DNA of 64,000 nucleotides from Cynocephalus volans (Eukaryota; Chordata; Mammalia; Dermoptera; Cynocephalidae): contig NC_084469.1 in NCBI RefSeq assembly GCF_027409185.1, forward strand, positions 103,851,835 through 103,915,834, in the 5' to 3' direction. The stretch's first letter is position 1. Each line of letters opens with the position of its first letter. A program made the position numbers and the translations under genes. Below are positions 40,101 to 51,707 of the stretch, one piece after another. Below the pieces are notes generated by a model, which did no database searches, was not told where the DNA came from, and saw nothing but the letters and a program-made list of their open reading frames with translations.

Positions 40101-40800
40101 CCTGGAGGATGATCCATGTGCTGATGAGAAGAATGAATATTCTGAGGTTGTTGGATGGAATATTCTGTAGGTATCCGCCAAGTCCAATTGGTCAGAGTGT
40201 TGTTTAGATCTTGTGTTTCTCTGCTGATTCTTTGCCTAGATGATCTGTCAAATATTGATAGTGCGGTGTTCAGGTATTAGTGTCTGTTTTTATGGTATTA
40301 TGTGTCTGTTTCTTCTTTAGGTCTAATAGAGTTTCCTTTATAAATCTGGCTGCTCTGACATTGGGTGCATATATATTTATGATTTTTATGTCTTCTTGAT
40401 GGATCAATCCTTTTATTAGTATGTAGTGGCCCTCATTATATCTTTTTATGGCTTTTACTTTAAAGTCTATTTTATCAGATATAACTACTCCAGCTCGTTT
40501 TTCATTTCTGTTTGCATGGTAAATCTTTTTCCATCCTTTCACTCTTAGTCTATGTGAGTCTTTATAGGTGAGGTGGGTCTCATGAAGGCAGCATATAGTT
40601 GGGTCCTCCTTTTTAATCTAGTCAGCCAGTCTGTGTCTTTTGATTGAGGAATTTAATCCTTTTGCATGAAGAGTTGTTATTGAAAAGTGTTGATTTACTC
40701 CTAGCATTTTATTGATTTTTGTTTGGATGTCTTAAGTGTCTTTTGTTCCTTTCTTTCTGATTTACTGTTTGGGAGAACTTGATAAATATAACACAAGCCC
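37137..40800 (-). mobile_element. L1 ORF2 relic (endonuclease and reverse transcriptase)
   Basis: Minus-strand pieces from 40542 down: endonuclease part (KGWKKIYHANRNEKRAG), then [12 protein letters not shown] text with [13 protein letters not shown] (about 39330), [17 protein letters not shown] (about 39015) and the FADD catalytic motif (about 38617), then the C-terminal region. Several frameshifts break it, so it is inactive. Confidence 0.85.
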
Positions 40801-41732
40801 TCCCTACTTTGTTGATCCTAGGCCTTCTTGTTCTTTGCTACGTCTTCAGTTCGGCCAGCTATGTTATAAATTTCCATCAGCTTAGATATTCAATAAATGG
40901 ATAACAAATGGTCTTGCCACTTGGCAGCTGAAAACCTGGCCTAGACTCATTGACCTAGCATCAGTTGTGTGCTTCCAGACAACAGTTGTATTGGATCTCT
41001 GCTACTAGAGTCTTTATCACACCAAAAGCTTTGCATTGCATGTTACCAATTTGTCAAGGCCTGTTTAGTAATCAGCACATCCATTCTATACCATCGAAGA
41101 TGACAATACTTGAAAAATGTCCCCATCTATTATACAGGCATAAATATTTTTCAGGATGCAGAACGTGATATTTTTTAATGGAATGAAATCAAGTCCAATC
41201 TTAGAAAAAGCCGAACAAAAAGCTTCTCCAAAGCACACACATTTCTTTTGAAAAGCATTTGCATTCCCGGTATCTGTGGAGCTGGTTTCTCCCCTCTTCC
41301 TCATTGTGGTCCCAATCTGGAGTGGTGTCTTTAGCCCAGGCCTCCTGGTCCAGTGCAGCTGTGGGTGCCTGTCGCTACAGCGATTGCCTGGCTCTCCAGT
41401 CAGGATGCATCATCTTTCTTCTGTGCTGAAGACAGTAAGGAGTAGCTGATGGCAGTTTTCCAGGCAGAGTGCAGGTAGGCCTCGCCACTGCTGCCTGACC
41501 CCATCCCCAGCCCCGCTGAGTGCGTGCTGACTAGAGAGGCACCTCCCCTGAAGAGGCCCATGATCCGAGGCGACCACGCACCTGAGGCACTAGTGGGCAC
41601 CAAGCAGACACCTAGGCAGCCATACCAAATTGGCAGCCCCAGCAGCATCCTAGCCAGACAATAGTGTCAAACCAGTGGACTGTGAAATCCCCTGCCACAA
41701 TGACTAAACATCAAAGGAAAGATACCTGAAAT

Positions 41733-42660
41733 ATGAAAAATCAAGAAAGTACATCACCAAAGGGTAATAGCTCTCAAGATCCAGACCCTATAGAACAAGA
41801 AGCCCTTGAAATGTCTGACAAGGAATTTCGAGTGATAATTATAAGGAAACTAAGTGAGATACCAGAAAACTCAACTAGACAACATTATGAAATGAGGAAA
41901 AGTATACAGAACCTGAAAGAAGAAATGTACAAGGAAATCAATGCCCTGAAAAAAAATGTATTAGAGCTTGCTGAGCTGAAGAATTCATTCAACCAAGTGA
42001 AAAACACAACAGTTTAACCAGCAGGCTTGCAGAAGCAGAAGAGAGAACTTCTGACCTTGAAGATGGGCTGTTTGAAATAACACAGGCAGACAAAAAAAAA
42101 AAAATTAAAAACATTGAAGAAAATCTAAGAGAGATATCAGACAACCTTAAGTGCTCAAATATCCGAGTCATGGGTATTCCAGAAGGGGAGGAAAAAGAAG
42201 ATTGCATTGAAAACATTCGACAAAATAGTGGCAGAAATTTTCCCAGGTATAGGAAAAGAAACATATCTTTAGATTCAGGAAGCTCATAGATCCCCAAATG
42301 TATCCAACCCAAAAAGGTCTTCTCCAAGACACGTTATAGTCAAATTGGCAAAACCCAAAGACAAAGAGAATCTTAAAAGCTGCAAGAGAGAAGTGTCAAA
42401 TCACCTATAAGGGAGCCCCAATCAGACTAACATCAGACTTTTCATCACAAACCCTAAAAGCCAGAAAGGAATGGGATGATATATTCAAAATACTAAAAGA
42501 CAGAGATTGCCAGCCAAGAATACTCTACCCGACAAGGCCATCCTTCTGAAATGAAGGGTAAATAGTATATTTCTCAGACAAACAAAAACTGTGGGAGTTC
42601 ACTATCACACAACCACCCTTACAGGAAATTCTCAAGGGAGTACTGGGTTTGGTACCTGAA
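41733..42660 (+). pseudogene. L1 ORF1 relic
   Basis: MKNQESTSPKGNSSQDPDP opens a 94-codon ORF with a coiled-coil-like stretch; the rest (LREISDNLKCSNIRVMGIPE, then TLKARKEWDDIFKILKD) lies in other frames. This is the ORF1 RNA-binding protein, broken near 42010. Confidence 0.8.
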
Positions 42661-43802
42661 AAATAACTACCACTGCCATAAAAACTCAAGAAAAATCAAA
42701 ACCCACTAGTAAAATAAAAATGGCAACAATGAAGAGAAAAAAAAAGATTATCTACAACCCAAGGAACCAACAAATACCAAAAACAAACTAAATCAGGAAG
42801 AAAGGAACAAAAGAATTCTTAGATAGGACACCAAAAGCACAAACAACAGAAGAATGAATACATAATTTGGACTTCACAAAAATTAATTACTTTTTTACTT
42901 TGAAGGAGACCTTCATAAAGTAAAATGATCCATTGAAACTTGTGTACACTGTTGGTGGCAATGGAAAAATGGTGTGGCTGCTATGGAAAACAGTGCAATA
43001 GTTCCTCAAAAAATTAAAGTTACCCCCATCTGATTCAGGAATATTTCTTCTGGGTATATATCCTGAAGAATTGAAAGCGGGGACTCTGCCTATTTTTTTT
43101 TCCTTTGGTACACCCATGTCAATATCAGTATTATGGTTAATAGCAAAAGATGGAAGCCACTGAAGTTTCTGTCAACAGTGAATGGGTAGGATTAGAAATG
43201 TTATGTTATATGTGCTTTACCACAACTACAAGTAAAAATTTTGATTAAAATCTCAACTTATACCATGGAAGAATATTTGAAACTTTATGAGGCTGTCTGA
43301 TAAAGGTCTTGTAATCAGAATACTTAGAAATGTTTACAACTCAATAGTTAAAATGCAGAACACCCACTTGAAAATGGGCAGTTGTTCTGAGTAGGTATTT
43401 TTCTGGGGATGTTATACAAATAGCCCAAAGCATATCAGAAAAATGGAAATGAAAACCAGAATGAGATGATGCTTCGCATGTACTGGAATGGCTAGGATCA
43501 AAAAAGTGAGATAGGTTTTGGAGATGATATGGAGAAATTGGAGCACTCATACACTGCAGGTAGTAATATAAAATGGTACAGCTAGTTTGAAAACCAATCT
43601 GGCAGTTTTGCAAATGACTTGCTGTAGAGTTATCATTTGACCCAAGAATCCTACTTCTAGGTGAATTCCATATGTCCACACACAAATTTGTAAGAGAATG
43701 GTTATAGTCACATTATCTATAGCAGGTAAAAGTGGAAAGAAACCAAATATCAATCAACAAATGAATAAGGCAAATGGGCTGTGTTAAAAATTAATTTGAC
43801 CA

Positions 43803-43945
43803 GGGCCGAGCCCGTGGCGCACTTGGGAGAGTACGGCGCTGGGAGCGCAGCAACGCTCCCGCCGCGGGTTCGGATCCTATATAGGAATGGCCGGGGCACT
43901 CACTGGCTGAGTGCCGGTCACGAAAAAGACAAAAAAAAAAAACAT
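43803..43945 (+). mobile_element. tRNA-Ile-derived SINE, GC-rich subfamily
   Basis: GGGCCGAGCCCGTGGCGCAC head, GCTCCCGCCGCGGGTTCGG, shortened second unit, A tail. Target repeat attaatttgacca on both sides. Confidence 0.92.
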
Positions 43946-43971
43946 TAATTTGACCAAAAAGTGGTTTTTTT

Positions 43972-44036
43972 ACATGCCTCGCCAGAATGGGGTTCTGAAC
44001 TCTTGGCCTTGGTGTTGCAGCACCACGCTCTAGCTC
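43972..44036 (-). mobile_element. tRNA-Ile-derived SINE fragment
   Basis: ggttctgaactcttggcctt and caccacgctctagctcctga on the minus strand, ends missing. Confidence 0.75.
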
Positions 44037-44439
44037 CTGAATGAAATATTGATATATGCTACAGTATGAGTTTGTCTTGAAAAACTTATGCTAACTGAAT
44101 GCAGCCAATCATAATGACTAGATGTTAGGTGATTCCATTCATTTGAAAGTTTACAGTAGGAAAAGCTGTAGCAACAGAAAGCAGATAAGTTGTCTTGGCC
44201 TGGGGATTGGGGAAGGATGATGGGAGTACAGTGGAGTGACTGTTTAAGGCTAAAGAGTTTTTTTTTCTCTTTCTCCTAAGTAATGAAAATGTTCTAAAAC
44301 TGACTGGTGATGGTTGCAGTACCTGACTGTACTAAAAAAAATCATTCAATTGTATGAATTAAAAGGTTGCATTGTATACTATGTGTATATCAATAAAGTT
44401 CAAGGAAATCAATGCATTAGGCGTTCTGATCTAATCTAT

Positions 44440-45500
44440 TGCGTATACAGTAAGAATTTGAAGGTACATCCCTAATTTAATTAACCTTTTATTTTTACTT
44501 CTATTGGTGAAAGTAAACATTCATTCCTCTTAGAGATATTGTAGTTGTCTACATTTGAAGTTCTCTAGAATACACTCACAAACTGATGTACAATAAATTT
44601 CCTTCAAGAGTAAAATGTACACCTGAATATTTAAAAGAACACATCTCAGAGCTCCTGGCTGGTCTGAGAAGAGCCCCTGCACCCAGGCTAGGGCTGTGGG
44701 GTTCAAACTTCCACCCAGAACCAAGCGCTGGGGAGGTCACAGGATTCCTTACCTAAAGTCCCACGTATGGGGTGGTGTAGTGGATTGAATGTTCCCTGCA
44801 AACCCATTGAACCTTGAATTGTGTCCCCCAAATTTTATGTATTAGAAACAGCCCCCACTGTGACAGTGTTAAGAGGGTGGGAAATCCTATTACAGTAATT
44901 GAAAGATGGGGCCTTGAAGAGGTGATTAGATTCCAGGGCCATGCCATAGTGAATGGATTAAAAATGGTGGTCATAAGCGTGGTTTGGAGGGCTTGAAAAG
45001 GAGAGTGAGTGAAGAGGTTACTCTTCACTCTTTCTGCTCTGTCATTTTCACAATGTGATACCCTGACCTGAAGTTACCATCAAAGAGAGCCTTCACCAGC
45101 TGTGTTCCCTGGACTTTGGACTTCATAGCCTCTGAAACTGTAAGCAATAAATTTTATTTTCTTCTTAAGTCACCCAGTTTTAGGTATTTTGTCAACAAGC
45201 AACAGAAACGAGCTAGTACACAGGGTGGGATGGTTGGAAGGAGATGTTTGACTTCAAGGGTCAAAGGCGAAAACAGAGCCAGACTCTATTACAGGTGGTG
45301 ACATCACTTTCAATGTGTTTGTTAGTAAGCAAAGGTCACAGTTCATGAGTGACCTTGCACCCTTAGGCCAAGCTCGTGATCCCTGGACGTCACCAGAGCC
45401 TCCTGTTCCAGTTTGGTCTGGTGGAGTCACCCCTCTTGCTGTGGGCATTTCACTCCAAGTGGAAACAGCCTGGAATTCCCTGTGCAGCCTTGTGCCCCTT
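44440..45500 (+). repeat. duplicated promoter-upstream segment, copy B
   Basis: Counterpart of 18130-19150. Here it is separated from its CpG island (49330) by about 3.8 kb, of which L1 insertions make up a large part, and is itself cut by a MaLR LTR. Confidence 0.72.
44776..45222 (+). mobile_element. solo MaLR LTR inside duplication copy B
   Basis: tgtagtggattgaatg ... gagctagtacaca, with gggtgg at 44770-44775 and 45223-45228 as target repeat. Aataaa near 45146. Absent in copy A. Confidence 0.82.
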
Positions 45501-46780
45501 ATTCTGAATGGAGCTGCGGGCTGAGGTTCAGCAGGGCAATAGGTGTAGCTAAATGCAAATACCCCTGCCAGAGACAGACCCGGTTCTGCTGTGCCACATA
45601 ATCTCATGGCTTCCTCTGGTACCAAGGGGTGGGGTGAGGCCCTGGGATCTGTCCCGCCACTGGCGTTGTCAGATGAAGTGGCTGCTGCCCGCATGGTGTG
45701 TAAGTGGCTTGGACATTCCCCCCCGCACAGGAGGTCCTGCCTCACCCTCTCTAAGGAACTGAGCTAGGATGGTCAGAGCCCATGTGCTCAGCGTGCCATG
45801 TGGGAGCAACCTCTGTTCACTGAGTAGGGCTGGGGACAAGAAGGGGCCTCCTTTCCTAGCACACCCACGGGGGACTTGACCTCAGCAATGGGAAGCTGGG
45901 GCAGGAGAGAGATGCTGAAGTCCTGCTCTTCCTAGAAAAATGCCCCTGACTGACATGGTGGGGAGAGGGCACCTGTGTCCTTGGCTGTACTATCTGGAGT
46001 GGACATTTCACCTTACTGGGCTGAGGGGGCAGTGGGGCAGTGAGGATCCAAATACCACTGACCCTCACGTTGCTCCCAAAACCCTCATAGATTCTCTAGA
46101 ATATGTGTTCCTTGTTGCTGTTTGCCTTTACTACCATTTCCAGAGATAAACATTTGTTTTAAAATAACTATCCCCATTTTCGCTGGGGAGTAGGTCTGTG
46201 GAGTGCTGTGCTGTCATGTCACCCTCGTGTATTTCATGTACTGTCCGTGTCAGCAGATGCTCTGCAGTTTCATGGACGATGCAGTCAGCCTGTAATGTCA
46301 CTTACTGTATTTACAAACAACATAGAAAAAATTAAATTGTTACGATTTGCAAAAATATATACTTAATAATTATTGTATAGGGTATTAACACATGAAGAAT
46401 GAGCTTCCCGTTAAAAATAAGTTATTTGATTCATAAACAATTAAAAATAAAATATGGGTAATACACTTTTTTTTTTTTTGTCTGTCATGAATTTGTTATA
46501 GTGAATGTCAAGTTTCAAAACGCAGCCTGAGGTTTAGAGGTGGCCTGAATACTGGCTGCGGGCACGTCCTCTAACATTCAGTCTGCTAGCCTCAAACTCA
46601 TGAGGATAAAAATGTTATTAGTTTCTTGTTTATGTGAAAGAAAGCCATTGAAACTACCTATTTTTCAGTTTTTATGTGAAAGAAAGCCAGTGAAGTTACA
46701 TATTTTTCTTTCTTTTTTTTTGATATACTAATTTAAGGCAGTTAATACAAAGTGAAATACTTTGCTTTTTTTGTTCATTT
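45500..46780. other. intergenic, nothing identified
   Basis: GC-moderate then AT-rich; chance ORFs up to 163 codons without domains. The duplicate pair agaaagccattgaaactacc / agaaagccagtgaagttaca (46640, 46683) is a small tandem repeat. Confidence 0.45.
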
Positions 46781-46793
46781 AAAAATGAATCTT

Positions 46794-47337
46794 ATGCAAA
46801 TCAAAACCACACTGAGATACCATCTAACCCCAGTTAGGATGGCTAAAATCCAAAAGACTCTGAACGATAAATGCTGGCGAGGTTGTGGACGGAGAAAAAG
46901 GAACTCTCATACATTGTTGGTGGGTCTGCAAAATGGTGCAGCCTCTATGGAAAATGGTATGGAGGTTCCTCAAACAATTGCAGATAGATCTACCATATGA
47001 CCCAGCTATCCCACTGCTGGGAATATACCCAGAGGAATGGAAATCATCAAGTCGAAGGTATACCTGTTCCCCAATGTTCATCGCAGCACTCTTTACAATA
47101 GCCAAGAGTTGGAACCAGCCCAAATGTCCATCATCAGATGAGTGGATACGGAAAATGTGGTACATCTACACAATGGAATACTACTCAGCTATGAAAACGA
47201 ATGAAATACTGCCATTTGCAACAACATGGATGGACCTTGAGAGAATTATATTAAGTGAAACGAGTCAGGCACAGAAAGAGAAATACCACATGTTCTCACT
47301 TATTGGTGGGAGCTAAAAATTAATATATAAATTCACA

Positions 47338-47371
<34 letters not shown>

Positions 47372-47618
47372 CGGAGGGGGAGGGGAAGAAGATATAACAA
47401 CCACAATTACTTGAAGTTGATACGACAAGCAAACAGAAAGGACATTGTTGGGGGGGAGGGGGAGAGGGAGGAGGGAGGGAGGTTTCGGTAAGGGGCAACA
47501 ATAATCAACCACAATGTATATCGACAAAATAAAAGTTAAAAAAATAAATAAATAAAATAGTGCTAAAAAAATAAAATAAAATAAAATACAATGAAAGTTG
47601 AAAAAAAATTTTAAAAAT
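46794..47618 (+). mobile_element. 5'-truncated young L1
   Basis: Target repeat aaaaatgaatctt at 46781-46793 and 47619-47631. It holds the end of ORF2, with one frame break near 46885 and then an uninterrupted C-terminus to the TAA at 47314-47316, a (CA)n(A)n run (47335-47371) and a G-rich 3' UTR, A-rich tail. Its text matches the L1 at 34767 in reverse. Confidence 0.9.
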
Positions 47619-47631
47619 AAAAATGAATCTT

Positions 47632-48540
47632 GCAGCTTTTCTCATATCAACACATGCCTTTCCTAATTTTTAAAAAGGTGCATAAGATGATAGAAGTTTC
47701 TATAACCGGTTCTGTCTAAATAGACACTGAGCATGTTCCCCATATCATGCTTCTGCTACTCGTTCCTTGCTGAAATACGTATCAAGGTAAACATTAGTGA
47801 ACTCGTTATAAAAGACTTCAAAGTCTCTACTGAACAAAAACTGTGAAACCAAACTGGGGAGGTGGTTAGAAAACATGGCAAGAATGTTTTTGAATTTTTC
47901 ATGCTTAAATAATTTTCTATATTTTGTAATAAATATACTTAGAAAAGAAAGTGTTAAATATTTTTAACTTATATTTAAATAATAGTTATTGTATAACATT
48001 CTGTAGAATGGATGCCCACAGTAAGAAATAGACCTTGACCAGTTTATAGTCACCCTGTGTAGCTCTTCTGTGACATTTTCTTCCTGTCCTCAGAGGTGTC
48101 CACTATCCATGATGTTGTGAATATTTGTTATAGCTTTATTACCAGTGTTCTGTTTACTTTTGCCTTTTTTTGCACTTTACATGAAAACAAATAAATGGAT
48201 AATGTGTGTGTTTTTTCTTTCACATTGTTTCACACATGTTGGTATGTGATGCTTGAGTTATCCAATTTGCTGAAACATTCCAGTTATTATAAAAGTTGAG
48301 TTTTTTAATTTGTATGTTTGGCTATTGTGGACAGTGCTGCTCTGACCTTACCTAAGTTTCCAAGCACTGCACACAATTCTCTGACAAAATTCCTAACACA
48401 ATTTTTAAGTTAAATTTTTAAAATAAATTGTATATAATATGTTATTTTGAAATACGTGTACATGTAGAAAGGAGGGAGAATCGAAATAATTAATCTCTAA
48501 ATTATGTAATATACTTTCAGTTTTTTTGGTGAGAACACTT
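47632..48540. other. AT-rich sequence with old L1-like pieces
   Basis: 47665-47740 resembles 28410-28470. Nothing else recognised. Confidence 0.4.
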
Positions 48541-48559
48541 AAAATCCAGTCTCAGCAAT

Positions 48560-49315
48560 CTTCACAAATACAATTTATTGTTATTCATGGTAGTCCCCAT
48601 TTTGTACAGTAGATCTCTTGATATTTTTTATCCTGTCTAACAGATTTTGGGTCCTTTGAGCAATATCTCTGCACCCCCTACCCCTACCCCCAGGCCCTGG
48701 TAACCACCATTCTGCTCTCTGCTTTTATGATTTTGAGTTTTTTAGACTCCACATATAAGACCATGCAGTATTTGTCTTTATGTGCGTGGCTCATGTCACT
48801 GAGCATAAGGTCCTCCAGGCTCATCCATGTTGTCACAAATTTCAGGATTTTCTTTTTGTGGCTAAAAAGTATTCTATTGTGTACGTATATCACATTTTCT
48901 TTATCCATTCATCCACTGATGAACACTTAGGTTGATTCCATATCTTGGCTATTGTAAATAATGCTGCAATCAACACGCAAGTGCAGATGTTTTTTGACAC
49001 ACTTATTTCATTTCCTTTGGATGTATACCCTGTAGTGGGATTGCTGGATCACATGATAGCTCGTTTTAATTTTTTGAGAAACCTCCATACTGTTTTTCAT
49101 AATGTCAGTATGCATTTACAATCCCACCTGTGTATGAGGGATCGCTTTTCTCCAACCCTCCTTGGAGATCTTTCATGTTTCACAGTACTCATGCTAGCAG
49201 GTGTGAGGTGGGATCTTCTCATGGTTTTAATTTGCATCTCTGAGGACTTGTAATTTTGAGCAACTTTTATCAAGCTGTTGGCCAGGTCTTTTAAGAAATG
49301 TCTATTCAGGTCCTT
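48560..49315 (-). mobile_element. old L1 fragment next to the unit 3 promoter
   Basis: Minus-strand L1 ORF2/3' text: ggctcatccatgttgtcaca, ccactgatgaacacttaggt, gtataccctgtagtgggatt. It stops about 10 nt before promoter-like sequence begins. Confidence 0.75.
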
Positions 49316-49329
49316 GGCCGTTGTGGAAT

Positions 49330-49950
49330 AGCCACGTGACCTCTGACAACTGTCACTCAGGGTGAAAGGGGCGGGACGGTCTAGACTGTCCAATCAGATG
49401 CGCCCTCGGAAGGGGCGGGAGAGTCACTCCGCGAAGACTTGTGGAGGTCGAGCTTCATCCCGGCGGCACGCGTCATCGTGTGTCACCTGCCTGTGAGGAT
49501 CTCAGGTGGTCATGCTCCAGCCGCTGTCGTCTGTGACCTGTCCTGGTTGTGAGAGCCGTAGGGAGGATGCGGGAACACTCGGACATGGTGAGTGTGGGGC
49601 GGGCGTCCCGAGGCGGGGAGCGGGGCCGGTTGGAATCGGCCGGAGCCGGCAGGGGCCGCGGGACCCGGGCCTCCCCGCGCTCAGCCCCGGAGTCTGCGGC
49701 CCCGAGTCCGCCGCCGGCGCAGCGCGGCCCGCGGTCCCCTCCGGCCGCAGGGTGGGGCGGGGCGGCGGCCGGGACCCCGGGCGTCCTGTCCCGTCCCTGC
49801 GGCGGCGACCTCGGCCCGGCCCAGAGCCCTCTCTGGGCAGCCCCGCGTGTCCCCAGAGTGTGCGGTGACGGCGGGGTCCTGAGGGGACACCCCGACTCGG
49901 GCCGTGGCCTCGTGCGGCGGCGTAGCTGCAGTCTGTGAGGTCCCCAGTGT
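49330..49950 (+). promoter_or_regulatory. CpG-island promoter and exon 1 of unit 3
   Basis: CCAAT box at 49390-49394, GC box AGGGGCGGGA (49411-49420), exon 1 ending in ATG (49585-49587) with donor GTGAGT at 49588. From the donor, about 320 nt match unit 2 with about 15 differences by eye. The promoter looks intact although the rest of unit 3 is broken. Confidence 0.83.
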
Positions 49951-51195
49951 CTCCTTCCTCCTCAGGATGCTACGTTTTCCCTGAGCCATCCAAAAGTCTG
50001 GGAAGCAGCCTCTCAAATCCACGACCCTGTCCCCCCAGCCCAGCTCTTCCCAGAGCTGGCAATAAATCCCTATAGTCTTGCAGCGCATATTGACAGGAAA
50101 GCATGGTATATAAATTGGTGAATTACCGAGATTCTCCAAAAGCTCAGTTCCTCTCCTTTCCAGGGTGGAGGAGACCTTGTGACAGTGAATGAGTCTGTTC
50201 TGTGCCCTGATAGCGGGACACCAGAGATTAATGCTAAATCCTGTTGGTCCGGACGTGGGAACACCAAGAAGTGTTCCCATATAATTCATTTTTTACTAAA
50301 CCACTTGTCACTGAAGTAATAATGAAATGACGTCTTTATTGCCTGAAAGAGACACATACTTGTGCTTTTCCTGTTAGCTACAAAATATGTTCTTTACGTT
50401 TCCTTCCCTCCTATCAACATAAACACTGAGTTTGAGTGATTTTGCTGTCCTCACACACTGATATTTTCTTTTTCATCTAAGTGAATAGACTTGACTGGAG
50501 AGCAGGGTCCTGAGGCCAGTGACTCCTTGGTAAGGCCAATGTTGGGCCTGCAAAGGGAGGTCATTGAAGGCCTAGTTGGTTCTTCCTGGGGAGCCTCACC
50601 TGCAGGTGTCCCAGCCTGCTCACACCCAACACAATACTTTGGTTCTGAGAGGGCGCTAGAAAGCTGGGGATCCACGTGCATGTGCAGTTGGGGTGGGGGT
50701 GGGTGCTGATGTGCTTTCTGGAGGTTGTCATTGTTGTTGACGTGCTTTCTGGAGGTTGTCATTGTTGTTGACCTACGGCTGCTTCTAGACATTATCATAC
50801 AAATAAAATTCTAATTGAGGTAGGAAGTGACTTTAAAAGGAATATTGCAATAGAGGGAAGCCCCAACTGTAAGATCTGCATGCATCTCAAAGATTAGGCA
50901 GGAAAGGGCTTTTCTTTCATAGGGAGAAGCAAATCAAACTAGAAGGAACATGGGAGGAGAGGCATGGTGGAGGGTGACAAAGTCAGATTCCCAGTGTCTC
51001 CTTCCTCCTCAGGACGTTACTTTTTCCCTGAACCTTGCAAAAGTCTGGGAAGCAGCATCTCAAATCCATTCTCAAATCAGAGAATGTTTTACTCTGAGGT
51101 CATCCTGTTCCTTGTAGGGTGATAAAGGAGGGGTGGTGGGTCCAGAGACCTGAGGAAGGAGAGAAACTGAGGGAAATTTTGGTTAACAACTATTT
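49950..51195. other. unit 3 intron 1, proximal part
   Basis: Includes a duplicate of the tccccagtgtctccttcctc-type block (49940-50000 and 50990-51060), so a short internal duplication is present. No exon seen. Confidence 0.5.
50711..50772 (+). repeat. 31-bp tandem duplication
   Basis: gtgctttctggaggttgtca plus 11 nt occurs twice, head to tail, without differences (50711-50741, 50742-50772). Confidence 0.9.
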
Positions 51196-51707
51196 TGTTC
51201 TGACTGCGTAAGACCCGTGCACCATGCACAAATCCTACACACCGGGATGGCTCACTTCACAAAGACCATGAGACAGAGACCGTTGCAATCAAGCAATAGG
51301 AATTTATTCCAGCATGCTGCGGTCACTCAGTCTCCTGGACAGAAGCGACCCCGAGCCTTTAACACAATAGCTTTTTATACAGTTTTATAGACAGACTTTC
51401 ACAACAGGATGAGTTGTGTACTGCTTACTTGTTATCTGAGGCACCTTTAGATTTATTGGTGGGCTCTAGTGAGCTGGCACCCCGATAAGGAACAGTGCAG
51501 TTCCCAATCATTTATCTTCCAGGTGGCTCTTAGATAAGGAACTGGTCAGTCAGTTCCTGGAACCGGGTGGTGTTTTACTCCCTTCCTGGAATTTAATGTG
51601 TCTGGGCCTGCCTTACTTAAAATGGTGTTAGTTATGTTTTTCTCATTTTTAGCAAGTATTAAATACAGAAGCAAATTACGCATGTTAAAGTTATATTTCT
51701 CTCTACA
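51196..51707 (-). mobile_element. solo ERV LTR
   Basis: TG...CA, about 512 nt. The minus strand has an AATAAATTCC poly(A) region (51299-51308). Its U3 end shares short runs with the LTR at 18509 (aagcaaattacgcatgttaa versus agcagaatgcatatgttaag). Confidence 0.6.

Larger units (their letters stand above)
34767..42809 (-). mobile_element. nearly full-length L1 with inverted 5' part
   Basis: Minus-strand L1 3' UTR and ORF2 (34767-35192 and 37137 to about 40800) are followed by plus-strand 5' UTR end, ORF1 and inter-ORF sequence (about 41460-42809). The block is flanked by aaagaatt at 34759-34766 and 42810-42817 inside an older L1. Without the nested insert it is about 6.1 kb, normal L1 length. 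This is the arrangement expected from twin priming. About 650 nt (40800-41455) between the arms is not recognised. Confidence 0.72.
42817..44405 (+). mobile_element. old L1, right part (ORF2 end and 3' UTR)
   Basis: Continues the L1 cut at 34766. Relic of ORF2 C-terminus (42817-43800) and a 3' UTR ending tcaataaagttcaag (44390-44405). Interrupted by SINEs at 43803 and 43972. Confidence 0.75.

Noticed and set aside
45254-45745. 163-codon minus-strand ORF
   Set aside because: GC-rich duplicated promoter flank; not open in copy A in the same form, no domain.
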